The notes: generated by a model from the sequence alone, not told the origin. Positions 8,600 through 16,642 are shown, counted from the first letter of the stretch. The stretch: DNA of 64,000 nucleotides from Kumtagia sp044326205 (GCF_044326205.1 NZ_JBIRCY010000006.1:142015-206014); one strand, 5' to 3'. A program made the numbers and translations.

Positions 8600-9772
8600 A
8601 TGGCCACACGGGACTTTGCGGGGTTGGGAACCAATACGCTGCTGGCGCATGCCGGCAACGACCCGCGCGACTTCTTCGGCTTCGTCAATCCGCCGGTGGT
8701 GCATGCCTCCACGGTGCTTTATCCCGACGCGGCGACGATGGCCGCGCGCAACCAGAAATACACCTACGGCACACGGGGCACGCCGACCACCGACGCGCTG
8801 GCCGCTGCGGTTGACGCGCTGGAAGGATCGGCGGGAACCATCGTCGTTCCGTCCGGACTGGCGGCGGTCACCGTGCCGCTGCTGGCCTTCCTGTCGAGCG
8901 GCGACCATGTGCTGATCACCGATTCGGTCTACCATCCGACCCGCCATTTCGCGAACACGATGCTGAAGCGGCTGGGCATTGAGGTCGACTATTACGACCC
9001 GCTCGTTGGCGCCGGCATCGAGGCGCTGATGAAGCCGAACACAAAAGTCGTCTTCACCGAATCGCCGGCCTCCAACACCTTCGAGATGCAGGATATTCCG
9101 GCGATTGCGCGCGTGGCCAAGGCGAGCGGCGCGACTGTCATGATGGACAACACCTGGGCGACCCCGATGTTCTTCCGCCCGCTCGACCATGGCGTCGACA
9201 TCTCGATCCACGCCGCCACCAAATATCCGGCCGGCCATTCCGATGTGCTGGCCGGCACCGTGTCGGCCAACGAAGACTGCTGGAAGACATTGCAGGAGAC
9301 GTTCTTCACGCTCGGCGCCTGCTCCGGCCCCGACGACGTCTACCAGGTGCTGCGCGGCCTGCGCACCATGGGCGTGCGGCTGGAACGGCATCAGCAGAGC
9401 GCGCTGGCGCTCGCACGCTGGCTTGAAACGCAGCCCGGCGTGGCGCGCGTGCTGCATCCGGGGTTGGAGAGCAATCCCGGCCACGCCATCTGGAAACGCG
9501 ACTTTTCCGGCGCGAGCGGCATCTTTTCGATCGTGCTCGACGGCGGCGGACCGGCCAGCGCCCACGCCTTCCTCGATGCCTTGCAAATCTTCGGACTCGG
9601 CTATTCGTGGGGCGGCTACGAAAGCCTCGCCGTGCCGGTCAACATCAGCGACCGCACGGTTGCCAGGAATTCCTATGAAGGGCCGATTCTGAGGCTGCAG
9701 ATCGGGCTGGAGGATGCGGATGACCTGAGAGCCGATCTCAAGCGCGGGCTGGCGGCGGCGGCGGCAGTCTGA
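8600..9772 (+). CDS. metC: Cystathionine beta-lyase
   Basis: A PLP enzyme of the Cys/Met metabolism family (390 aa) that splits cystathionine into homocysteine, ammonia and pyruvate in methionine synthesis. Visible landmarks are the N-terminal VNPPVVHASTVLY, the substrate loop YGTRGTPTT, the PLP-phosphate region EGSAGTIVVPSGLAAV, and the Schiff-base lysine in HAATKYPAGHSDVLAG. The tyrosine and glycine pattern of the C-terminal SWGGYESL is typical of MetC, which is why I prefer this to cystathionine gamma-synthase, though paralogues overlap in activity. The start at 8600 is set by GGAG at 8591-8594, 5 bases upstream. Confidence 0.88.
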   Translation: MATRDFAGLGTNTLLAHAGNDPRDFFGFVNPPVVHASTVLYPDAATMAARNQKYTYGTRGTPTTDALAAAVDALEGSAGTIVVPSGLAAVTVPLLAFLSSGDHVLITDSVYHPTRHFANTMLKRLGIEVDYYDPLVGAGIEALMKPNTKVVFTESPASNTFEMQDIPAIARVAKASGATVMMDNTWATPMFFRPLDHGVDISIHAATKYPAGHSDVLAGTVSANEDCWKTLQETFFTLGACSGPDDVYQVLRGLRTMGVRLERHQQSALALARWLETQPGVARVLHPGLESNPGHAIWKRDFSGASGIFSIVLDGGGPASAHAFLDALQIFGLGYSWGGYESLAVPVNISDRTVARNSYEGPILRLQIGLEDADDLRADLKRGLAAAAAV

Positions 9773-9949
9773 AGCATCCCTGCTGACGGATCGCAGGCAT
9801 GCGCTGCGCAACGCCACAGTGAGCGGTGCTTTCATAGTCGTGGTCCCGCGCCAAAAAATTCAAGGGCCGGTCCGAATTTGAGGACGCGGACTCATCCGCT
9901 GGCGACAGAGGCGGGCGTGAGGTATGATCCTCGCCCAGGACAAATATCC

Positions 9950-10060
9950 ATGCCCGCGCAAAGAGGCCCGCCTTGGTTGATCGCCATAATCGTCATGGTG
10001 ATCACCGCAGGCATCGTCGTCGGCATCATCGCGGCGCTGTATGGCTCGCTCTGGAGCTAA
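9950..10060 (+). CDS. Possible small single-helix membrane protein (36 aa)
   Basis: The frame from ATG 9950 encodes a short polar head and one long hydrophobic stretch (residues 8-30), ending soon after. An AGGA about 8 bases upstream gives a plausible ribosome-binding site. Its function is unknown. Such small membrane proteins are common in rhizobia, but a chance ORF cannot be ruled out without comparison of related genomes. Confidence 0.45.
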   Translation: MPAQRGPPWLIAIIVMVITAGIVVGIIAALYGSLWS

Positions 10061-10074
10061 GGCGGGAGAATTGA

Positions 10075-10118
10075 GGGCCGCTGGCCCCTGGGTGGGGGGT
10101 GGGTGAAGCCAGCGGCCC
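10075..10118. repeat. 11-bp hairpin with a G-rich loop
   Basis: GGGCCGCTGGC (10075-10085) and its exact complement (10108-10118) enclose a 22-base loop that contains GGGTGGGGGGTGGG. The element lies 14 bases after the small membrane ORF. It has no T-tract on either strand. It may be a mobile-repeat remnant, an mRNA 3' structure or a potential G-quadruplex. Confidence 0.5.
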
Positions 10119-10209
10119 GGAACGGCCTGGCTAAACATTCTTTTCCTCCCAGCCCGCTCCGCCGGCGAGAATACACGAAATCGTGAAGGGCGGTTGACAA
10201 ATATGTACT

Positions 10210-10239
10210 GCCGACGCCGAATGTTTATTCAACGTCGGC
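10210..10239. repeat. Inverted repeat GCCGACG/CGTCGGC
   Basis: A 7-bp perfect inverted repeat (10210-10216 with 10233-10239) with a 16-base AT-rich spacer, in a stretch without genes. A TTGACA at 10194-10199 lies just upstream, but I see no convincing -10 box. Confidence 0.4.
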
Positions 10240-10322
10240 GGCATGAACCACTTCAGGCCGAAACCGCCATGAGTTTGGGTGTTTAATCCAGCGATTTCCT
10301 CACCCCCAGGGTCCAACTAAAA

Positions 10323-10376
10323 GTTAGCCGAGAAAACTCTTTTAGCCTAGTGGCGCGCGTTTGCGCCCCGGCTAAC
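10323..10376. repeat. Nested inverted repeats next to the tRNA remnant
   Basis: GTTAGCCG (10323-10330) pairs with CGGCTAAC (10369-10376). An overlapping CTAAAAG (10316-10322) pairs with CTTTTAG (10339-10345). The stretch 10061-10524 has no gene but is rich in such structures, unlike the other gaps in this window. Confidence 0.4.
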
Positions 10377-10419
10377 ACCTTTGATTTTCTTACATTAAAC
10401 GGAAGCTTCGGGGGTTCAA

Positions 10420-10462
10420 CCGGCAGGATCCGAACCTGCGATCATCGGCTTAAAAGTCCGGT
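10420..10462 (-). pseudogene. Degenerate tRNA 3' half (tRNA-Arg-like remnant)
   Basis: These 43 bases match the 3' half of the intact tRNA-Arg at 12025-12101 (its bases 12033-12075) at 39 of 43 positions and in the same orientation, covering the T-arm, variable region and anticodon arm. The four changes alter the T-loop (TTCGGATC in place of TTCGAATC) and the anticodon loop, and no D-arm or 5' acceptor strand follows, so it cannot be a working tRNA. Partial 3' tRNA copies are usually left by integration at a tRNA gene; here the second RTX gene lies between the copy and the intact tRNA. Confidence 0.75.
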
Positions 10463-10524
10463 CCCCAACCTGAAGTCCGGCTGCGAAGGCGCGGCCGGGC
10501 TTCGTCATTCGATGGCCGATCAGC

Positions 10525-11754
10525 TTAAATCACCACAAAGTCGGCCGCCGTCAGCGTCGGGTTGCCGGTGAGGGTGGCGAAGTGAACGGCGGCCCCGGAA
10601 CCATTGCCATCCGCGTCGTAGAACAGTTTTCCGGTGTCGGTCTCGTAGATGATGCGGTCGTCGGCATCAGCCGCCACACCGGTGGCGTTGGCCTGGAAGC
10701 TGCCCGCTGCCAACGCCCCGGTTGTCGTCAGCGCGGTGAAGACGCCGTTTTCCAGATTGATGGTGTCGTCGGCCGCCTTGAAGTCGGCAATCGTATCGAC
10801 ATTGCTGGCGCCCAGCGCCGAGGAGAACACGAAGGTATCCTTGCCGCCCATGCCGTGGAGAATGTCGTTGCCGCCCTTGCCATCCAGCACATTGTCGCCG
10901 GCATTGCCGCGCACCAACTGGACAAAATCATTGCCGGTCAGGTTGATCGCGTAGGCTGCCTTCAGCGACGTGGTGTTGAGCAACTCGGCGCTGACGCCAT
11001 TACCCAGCACAAAGGTTTTGACGCCCGCACCAACGCGATCACTGCCCGCGCCTGCCGCCTCGACGATCACGGTGCCGGCATTGTGGACGGCATAGACGTC
11101 GTCGCCGCCCTGGCCGGTCAGCGTATCGATACCGCGTCCGCCGTCGATCAGGATGTTATCTCCAGCGCTTCCGGTCAGCTTGTCGGCAAATTTCGACCCG
11201 ATCAGTTTCTCGATGCCGGTCAGCGTGTCGCCCTGGGCGTCGCCGCCGGTGCCGGTGCCCAGTTGCAGATTGACGGTGACGCCAGCGTTAGACGTAAGGT
11301 AGCTCGCCGTGTCCACCCCGGCCCCGCCATCAATGGCGTCTTTCCCTCCGCCACCGACAAAGGTGTCGTCACCCCCGAAGCCGGACAGCTTGTCGTCCAG
11401 GCCCGTCCCGGTGATGGTGTCGTTGCCGGCCAGCACAAGCCCGAGCAGGCCCTTGGTGTCACCGGATGCGATGAACTTCGAGAGATCCGTCACCTTGACG
11501 TTCGGAATGGATGCGATCTTGAAGGTGGTTTCACCCGCCGCCACCAGTTCGAAAGTCGAGAGGGTGCCGCCCGTGAGCGCGTCCGATGCATCGAAGGTCA
11601 GGCCAGCGCCCTTGACGAGGACAAAATTCTTGGCGTCGTCGAAATATTTCGCCTCGGTGGGTGTCGTGGTGGCATCGTCATAGTCAAAAAGGTCAGCGAC
11701 CTTCAGGCCGCTCATGTCCAGGGCGACAGTTGTGCCGCCAGATACAATTGCCAT
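10525..11754 (-). CDS. RTX (hemolysin-type calcium-binding repeat) protein (409 aa)
   Basis: Begins MAIVSGGTTVALDMSGL and has Gly/Asp nonapeptide repeats from about residue 105 (GNDTITGTGLDDKLSGFGGDD) to about 310, interrupted by a VDTASYLTSNAGVTVNL-type spacer. The last ~105 residues, starting GKDTFVFSSALGASN, closely match the end of the RTX protein at the window start, including the exact string YETDTGKLFYDADGNG. The module is therefore probably a shared type I export or anchoring domain. A GGAGGGGG 5 bases before ATG 11754 sets the start; a GTG at 11769 lies inside that site. The gene stands alone between an intact tRNA-Arg and a decayed tRNA copy. The exported function is unknown. Confidence 0.87.
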   Translation of the reverse strand: MAIVSGGTTVALDMSGLKVADLFDYDDATTTPTEAKYFDDAKNFVLVKGAGLTFDASDALTGGTLSTFELVAAGETTFKIASIPNVKVTDLSKFIASGDTKGLLGLVLAGNDTITGTGLDDKLSGFGGDDTFVGGGGKDAIDGGAGVDTASYLTSNAGVTVNLQLGTGTGGDAQGDTLTGIEKLIGSKFADKLTGSAGDNILIDGGRGIDTLTGQGGDDVYAVHNAGTVIVEAAGAGSDRVGAGVKTFVLGNGVSAELLNTTSLKAAYAINLTGNDFVQLVRGNAGDNVLDGKGGNDILHGMGGKDTFVFSSALGASNVDTIADFKAADDTINLENGVFTALTTTGALAAGSFQANATGVAADADDRIIYETDTGKLFYDADGNGSGAAVHFATLTGNPTLTAADFVVI

Positions 11755-12024
11755 CGATTCCCCCTCCACGCAGACCGCGTCGCCTGCTCCAATGTGGTGC
11801 AGGCGAGCATATAGTGATACAACCCTGTAGGCTGCAACAACTTTTGCGGGTTGATTTCTCTCAATTCGAATTCAAGTTCTGTTTCGGGTGTTTCGCGTTC
11901 TACGGATGACAGAGAGGCGCTTTCGTTGGCGCAAGCGAATTTCCGCGATGCCCCGACACGGCACAAAAGCGTCCTGCGCTGCCAAATCGTAACAGCTAAT
12001 TCACGTTTGATAACAGGCGGTTAG

Positions 12025-12101
12025 TGGCGATCCCGGCAGGATTCGAACCTGCGACCATCGGCTTAGAAGGCCGGTGCTCTATCCAGCTGAGCTACGGGAC
12101 C
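12025..12101 (-). tRNA. tRNA-Arg (anticodon TCT)
   Basis: A full 77-base cloverleaf is readable on the minus strand, with acceptor GGTCCCG/CGGGATC, D-arm TAGCTCAGCTGGATAGA, anticodon loop CTTCTAA and T-loop TTCGAATC. An encoded CCA ends at 12025. Confidence 0.96.
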
Positions 12102-12160
12102 AAAGACTACGCCTTGGCATACTGCTCGCCGCGCTGGCGGCGATGTGGCAGGCGGGGCGT

Positions 12161-12466
12161 TCAGTGCGTCCAGGGCGTCTTGCGGTCATAGCGGAAATTC
12201 TCCGCATAGGAAATCTGCCGCCGCTTGGCTTCCTTGGGCTCCTGCACGCGAAAGGCGATGCCGTGTTTCTCGGCATAGGCAATGGCTTCTTCCCTAGTGT
12301 CGAAAGTGAGCCGGACCTGGCTCTTCATGTCCGACGAGGTAGTATAGCCCATCAGCGGGTCGATCTTGCGCGGCTTCTCGGGGTCGAAATCGAGAACCCA
12401 ATATCCCGTCTTGGCCTTCCCGGACTGCATCGCGGTCTTGGCAGGGCTGTAGATGCGCGCTGACAT
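12161..12466 (-). CDS. NDUFS4-like complex I accessory protein (101 aa)
   Basis: Matches the ETC complex I subunit family (NDUFS4, the 18-kDa subunit) by the opening SARIYSPAKTAMQSGKA, the block WVLDFDP, the core TSSDMKSQVRLTFDTREEAIAYAEKHGI and the end SYAENFRYDRKTPWTH. It is a peripheral subunit thought to stabilise the NADH-oxidising arm in mitochondria and in alphaproteobacteria. The ATG at 12466 is supported by GAGGA 5 bases upstream; longer readings upstream lack such support. It stands alone beside tRNA-Arg, away from any nuo operon. Confidence 0.9.
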   Translation of the reverse strand: MSARIYSPAKTAMQSGKAKTGYWVLDFDPEKPRKIDPLMGYTTSSDMKSQVRLTFDTREEAIAYAEKHGIAFRVQEPKEAKRRQISYAENFRYDRKTPWTH

Positions 12467-12690
12467 AGGTGTCCTCAGAGTTTGGTGCCGGCGATCCAGG
12501 AACGCAATCCTGAATTCCCAAACAGATATCCGCCGGGGATGCCGAGCTTTGTATGATCCGTCAAAGCGGACCTGCTGCGAACCGTCCAAGACGTTGATCT
12601 GCCCTTTCGTCTGTAGATCATGATGAGCCTGTTGGGCAAGAAGGCTGAGCGATGACGGGGTCGCCCCCCGATTGAGCGGAGGATTGTTCG

Positions 12691-12813
12691 ATGACTCGGC
12701 GTGCCACTGCCGGGGAGAGGCGATCTCCCTACCGGAGCTATAAAGAGCAGCGGGATGGCCGCATTTTTGTCTCCAGTTGCTGCTTTGGTGACGGCTGGCG
12801 CGATCCACGATGA
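12691..12813 (+). CDS. Possible small protein (40 aa), unknown
   Basis: This short frame has a strong ribosome-binding site, GGAGG at 12678-12682, 8 bases before its ATG, and ends 24 bases before the ABC-2 permease start. The product is basic and polar with a Cys-Cys pair and no membrane segment; I recognise no family. Its position suggests it could be translated just ahead of the permease, which itself has no good ribosome-binding site. The rest of the gap 12467-12690 shows nothing I can name. Confidence 0.35.
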   Translation: MTRRATAGERRSPYRSYKEQRDGRIFVSSCCFGDGWRDPR

Positions 12814-12837
12814 TATGGTCTAAGCGCCGTCGGCAAT

Positions 12838-13653
12838 ATGACTGCGGAAAATCAGATGCTCAGCGAAGTCCGTACGCCAACCTTTTCCAGCCAGATCGGC
12901 GTAGCCGCCCGCGTGGTTACCGCCATGATCTTGCGCGAGACGAGAACCCGTTTCGGCCGCAACAAGTTCGGGTTCATCTGGCTGCTGCTGGAGCCGATGG
13001 CCTATGTCGTGTTTGTCGTTGCCGTTAGGTCGTTCATCGAGAATCGCATACCCTTCGGCCAGAACCTGCTGCTGTTCATCCTCTCCGGAATCCTAACCTT
13101 CCGCATGTTCAGCGCGATCGCCTCGCGCGGGCTTAGCGCCATAACGGCTAACAAAGCACTGTTGGCCTATCCGCCAGTGAAACCGATCGACGCGATTGTC
13201 GCGAGGCTTGTCCTCGAAACGATCATCATGTTCATAATCTGGATTATCTTCTATTCCATGCTCTCCATCGTCAGCGAAGAAAAGGTCATCATCAACTATG
13301 TCAAGTTTGCCGAGGCTCTTGGCGCTCTCTGCTTCCTGAGCTTTGGTGTCGGTACCTTCAATGCCGTCGTGGCCACCCTGCTGCCGACATATGAACGGAT
13401 ATGGGGCGTCATCCGTTTTCCGCTGCTGATTCTTTCGGGTGTTTTCTACGTGCCGGCCCTATCGCCGCCCGCCATGCAGGCGGTGATTGGATGGAATCCC
13501 ATCCTGCACTGTGTCGAGTGGATCCGCACCGCAGTGTACCTGACCTACGATCCGCTCTTGGACAAAACCTATGTTTTTGTTATCGGAGCCCTCTTTCTCG
13601 TCACGGGCCTCCTGCTTGAGCGGGCTTACCGCCACCGCATAATGGCCTTCTAA
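12838..13653 (+). CDS. ABC-2 type polysaccharide export permease, KpsM/Wzm-like (271 aa)
   Basis: Inner-membrane permease of the ABC-2 family that exports capsule or O-antigen chains. It starts with an amphipathic head (VVTAMILRETRTRFGRNKFGFIWLLLEP), whose RETRTRFG and WLLLEP elements are typical of the KpsM/Wzm branch, followed by about six membrane helices and a C-terminal RAYRHR. A working exporter needs a KpsT/Wzt ATPase, and none is present in this window, nor are glycosyltransferases. The following hydrolase-TPR and GSCFA genes lie on the same strand and may act on the same surface polymer. The polymer cannot be identified from sequence. Confidence 0.85.
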   Translation: MTAENQMLSEVRTPTFSSQIGVAARVVTAMILRETRTRFGRNKFGFIWLLLEPMAYVVFVVAVRSFIENRIPFGQNLLLFILSGILTFRMFSAIASRGLSAITANKALLAYPPVKPIDAIVARLVLETIIMFIIWIIFYSMLSIVSEEKVIINYVKFAEALGALCFLSFGVGTFNAVVATLLPTYERIWGVIRFPLLILSGVFYVPALSPPAMQAVIGWNPILHCVEWIRTAVYLTYDPLLDKTYVFVIGALFLVTGLLLERAYRHRIMAF

Positions 13654-13672
13654 AAGCGGACTGCCGATCAGA

Positions 13673-14941
13673 ATGGATTTCGAAAACAACCAACGGCCCC
13701 TCTCCTCGCCACCAACCGAGGAAGGCGGGGCGCATTTCCAATTCGTTCCGGTCGCGGGGTCGACGAAACTCATCATACTCTTCAGTGGCTCGAGCGTCCC
13801 GCCGCGGTCCTTTCATTTCTGGAAGGTCGGCATGGAGCTCGACGCGAGCCGGCTCTACGTCAACAACGGCAAGAACGAGTGGTACCAGAACGGCGTGCCC
13901 GGCCTCGGCTCCGATCTGCCGACAACCATCATGAACATCAAGCTGTGGGCCCGTCATCTCGGGGCCACGGAGATCTACACGGTCGGCCAGAGCATGGGCG
14001 GGCATGGCGCGATCCTGTTCGGCAGCCTGCTTGGCGCGCGCGTGCTCGCCTTCGGCGCCGAAACGACGATCCGCCTGCCGGCAAGCCGCAGCGAACGGCT
14101 TCTGGCCCCGGATGCAAAGACACCTTTCCTCAACATCCACCGCTTCATCGCGCAGGCTACCATGCCGATCTATTCGCTCGCGGGCGAAAATGATCCGCTG
14201 GATCTGTATTGCATGTCCCTCGCCAAGGGACTCCCGAATTACGAGGCCCGGTCGATGAATTTCGTCGGCCACGGCCCGGGCGGTTATCTGCGCAACAGAG
14301 AGCGGTTGACGCCGATGATCCGCAGACTGCTGAACAACGAACCGCCCCCGCCAATGCTCGAGGACGGGTTCGGATGCGAGATCGAAGGGTTCCCTGAAGC
14401 CTACTACGCGCTTTTCGTCGCCCATTCGGCGCGGGACTGGGCGAAGGCTGCCGAGATAGGGGTCAAGGCGACATCGCTTCACCCTTCCTCCGACTTTGCG
14501 CAATATCTGACGGGCCACGCCTTCCTGCAATTGGGACAGGCAAAGTCGGCTGTCGGGCATCTTGCGGCGGCGCGCGGCCTTTATGTCAACTTCGCGGACT
14601 ATCAGTGGGCGCTGGCGGTGTGCATGCGGGACCTGGGCCGGATCGATCTTTCAATCAGTCTACACCGCCGGTTGCTCCGGACACATCCGGCCTTCGCGAA
14701 ATCGCACTATGCCCTGAGCGTGATGTTCATGGCCAACGGAGCCTTGAAACAGGCAAGCCGGCATGCCAGTCAGGCTGCCACATTGGAACCGACAAACGCC
14801 AAATATGTGGAGCAAAACAAGCGCGCCACCCAGCGGCTGGCAAAGCGTAAGCCTAAGGATATCGGCAAGCTGCCTCCCGAAAAACGGCGCATAGCAATGC
14901 TTTACGACAATGCCGAGGCCGACGTTCAGCCCGTTTCCTGA
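13673..14941 (+). CDS. Alpha/beta serine hydrolase fused to a TPR domain (422 aa)
   Basis: The N-terminal half is an alpha/beta hydrolase with a full apparent triad: nucleophile Ser107 in GQSMGGHG, Asp174 in GENDP and His200 in VGHGPGG, with LFSGSS at 36-41 as the likely oxyanion region. From about residue 240 the protein turns into helical repeats with TPR character (for example NFADYQWALAVCMRDLGRID and KSHYALSVMFMANGALKQAS), ending in a basic tail. There is no signal peptide, so it is probably cytoplasmic. It starts 19 bases after the export permease. A role in removing or moving an acyl group on a surface glycan before export is inference. I know no named family with this exact arrangement. 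Confidence 0.7.
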   Translation: MDFENNQRPLSSPPTEEGGAHFQFVPVAGSTKLIILFSGSSVPPRSFHFWKVGMELDASRLYVNNGKNEWYQNGVPGLGSDLPTTIMNIKLWARHLGATEIYTVGQSMGGHGAILFGSLLGARVLAFGAETTIRLPASRSERLLAPDAKTPFLNIHRFIAQATMPIYSLAGENDPLDLYCMSLAKGLPNYEARSMNFVGHGPGGYLRNRERLTPMIRRLLNNEPPPPMLEDGFGCEIEGFPEAYYALFVAHSARDWAKAAEIGVKATSLHPSSDFAQYLTGHAFLQLGQAKSAVGHLAAARGLYVNFADYQWALAVCMRDLGRIDLSISLHRRLLRTHPAFAKSHYALSVMFMANGALKQASRHASQAATLEPTNAKYVEQNKRATQRLAKRKPKDIGKLPPEKRRIAMLYDNAEADVQPVS

Positions 14942-15341
14942 TGCCATCGATCCAGCATCACTCGACCTCGGTTTGGCATGCTTGCACTATGCGTCTTCCA
15001 GGCGCCTGGCCTCTGCCGCAAAGTGTCCACAGGAGTAGCTGACCTTTCGTCAACCTGAGGTCGGAGCCCTATCGACCCGGCAATGCATTGCCGACCAGCG
15101 TGGCTTGGTCTAGCTTCCGCCCGACTTTGATCATAGGCATCGGATGTTCCGACGAACCGCCGCTGTTTGGCCGGGAAGCCGCCCGGCATGAAGCTGCGTG
15201 GTGTTCGACCGGGCCTCGGGCACAAGCACGTTGGCACCCTGGCTCTTGCCAGTCCAAACAGGAAGTGATTCGGTCTATGTCTCTGATGCTGAGAAGGCAT
15301 CAAGTTTCCTAACTGCCCGCAAAATGGGGGGAGTCAAATCC
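14942..15341. other. Intergenic stretch with no recognised feature
   Basis: About 400 bases between the hydrolase-TPR and GSCFA genes. ORFs here are unsupported by ribosome-binding sites or composition. I see no strong hairpin and no clear promoter, although one for the GSCFA gene may lie here. Confidence 0.4.
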
Positions 15342-16373
15342 ATGGCCGAGTACGACAACGCAGCACCCGCGTCCTTCGACGCTGCTCCGGTCGACGCACC
15401 GATCAAGAAAATCCTCGCGCGCGAAAAGCCGAATCCGCGGTGGAGCACACACCATGTCAACAAGGTGATGACCGTTCCGATCAAGCCGCTGTTCGGCCAC
15501 AAGGACAAGCTCTTCACGATCGGCAGTTGCTTCGCCGAGCGCATCCGGCTCTACCTGACCGCGGAAGGATTCGACGTGGGACCGCCGATGCAGGATGTGC
15601 CGATGGCGCCGGATCGGTACAGGATGGATCGGCTGCCCGCGCGGCCGCATATGGACTATTTCAACTCCTTTACCATCCGGCAGGAATTCGAACGGCACAT
15701 CGGCGAATTGAGCTTCGCGCCCGACGACTATTGGGTGACCAAGGACATCTACTGGGGCGGAACAAAAGCCTATCAGGATCCGTACCGCCGCATGATTTTT
15801 GGCCGCACGCCGGAGGATTTGCTCGAAGCCAACCGGCTTACCAGCGCGGCAATCGACCGCGGTATCCGCGAAGCCTCGGTGTTCTTCATGACGCTCGGCA
15901 TGGCTGAAGTCTTCCGCAACAGGAAGTCCGGTCTGATGGCTTGCCAGAAACCCGGCTATGCCGGCGGCGCAGGCGAACAAGAGACCGAGTTCCATATGTC
16001 CTCGTACGAGGAGAACTTCGCGAACATGGAACGCGTGATCCAGATCATCGGTAAGGTCAGACCCGAAGCACGAATCGTCCTGACCGTATCGCCGGTCGGC
16101 CTGTCGCGGACATTCGGCGTCGACGACATTCTGGTCGCCAACACCGAAGGCAAGAGCATCCTGCGTGCCGTCCTCGGCGCCTTGGCACGCAAGTACCCGA
16201 ACGTCACCTACTTCCCGTCCTATGAACTGGTGATGTCGAACGCGCCGACCAGCTTCCGCGAGGACGACGGCCGGCATGTCAATAACTGGATGGTTGCCAA
16301 GATCGTCCAGACCTTCAAGAGCGCCCATTTCGACGCCCGCGGAGAGGTCGCCAGTCAGCAAGCGGCAGAATAG
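15342..16373 (+). CDS. GSCFA domain protein (343 aa)
   Basis: Contains the family signature GSCFAER at residues 61-67, then PHMDYFNSFTIRQEFE, a TLGMAEVF block, TVSPVGLSRTF and FREDDGRHVN near the end. GSCFA proteins are distant relatives of SGNH/GDSL acyl esterases and acyltransferases. The Ser of GSC is the proposed nucleophile and the late Asp/His in DDGRHVN could complete the site. They are often found near surface-polysaccharide genes, which fits the exporter upstream, but the substrate is unknown. The ATG at 15342 is preferred because GGGGGGAG lies about 9 bases upstream; the ATG at 15324 lies too close to that site. Confidence 0.85.
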   Translation: MAEYDNAAPASFDAAPVDAPIKKILAREKPNPRWSTHHVNKVMTVPIKPLFGHKDKLFTIGSCFAERIRLYLTAEGFDVGPPMQDVPMAPDRYRMDRLPARPHMDYFNSFTIRQEFERHIGELSFAPDDYWVTKDIYWGGTKAYQDPYRRMIFGRTPEDLLEANRLTSAAIDRGIREASVFFMTLGMAEVFRNRKSGLMACQKPGYAGGAGEQETEFHMSSYEENFANMERVIQIIGKVRPEARIVLTVSPVGLSRTFGVDDILVANTEGKSILRAVLGALARKYPNVTYFPSYELVMSNAPTSFREDDGRHVNNWMVAKIVQTFKSAHFDARGEVASQQAAE

Positions 16374-16565
16374 CGGCGGGCGGCGCTCACAAGTCGCCGG
16401 AACCGCGCTCGTCGGGCCGGCGGCTTACGATCCTGCTGCGGTTTCCGAGGCAAACCACCACCAGCCTCGGAAATCGATGAAATACGACCTGTCGCGCATC
16501 AAAATGATTCGCCCCGGCGCCCAGACCGTCACAGCGGCTGACCATATCCTATATGATCATCCGGA

Positions 16566-16642
16566 TGGTCGGAGTGGCAGGATTCGAACCTGCGACCCCC
16601 TGATCCCAAATCAGGTGCGCTACCAGGCTGCGCTACACTCCG
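16566..16642 (-). tRNA. tRNA-Pro (anticodon TGG)
   Basis: A full cloverleaf on the minus strand with acceptor CGGAGTG/CACTCCG, anticodon loop TTTGGGA, T-loop TTCGAATC and an encoded CCA ending at 16566. The ~385 bases on its other side (16643-17028) show no gene or clear structure. Confidence 0.96.

Noticed and set aside
10194..10222. Promoter with a perfect TTGACA
   Set aside because: No acceptable -10 box at the right spacing and no gene downstream.
10350..10571. ORF whose product contains GRIRTCDHRLKS
   Set aside because: This is the well-known false protein produced by translating antisense of tRNA T-arm sequence; it only marks the tRNA remnant.
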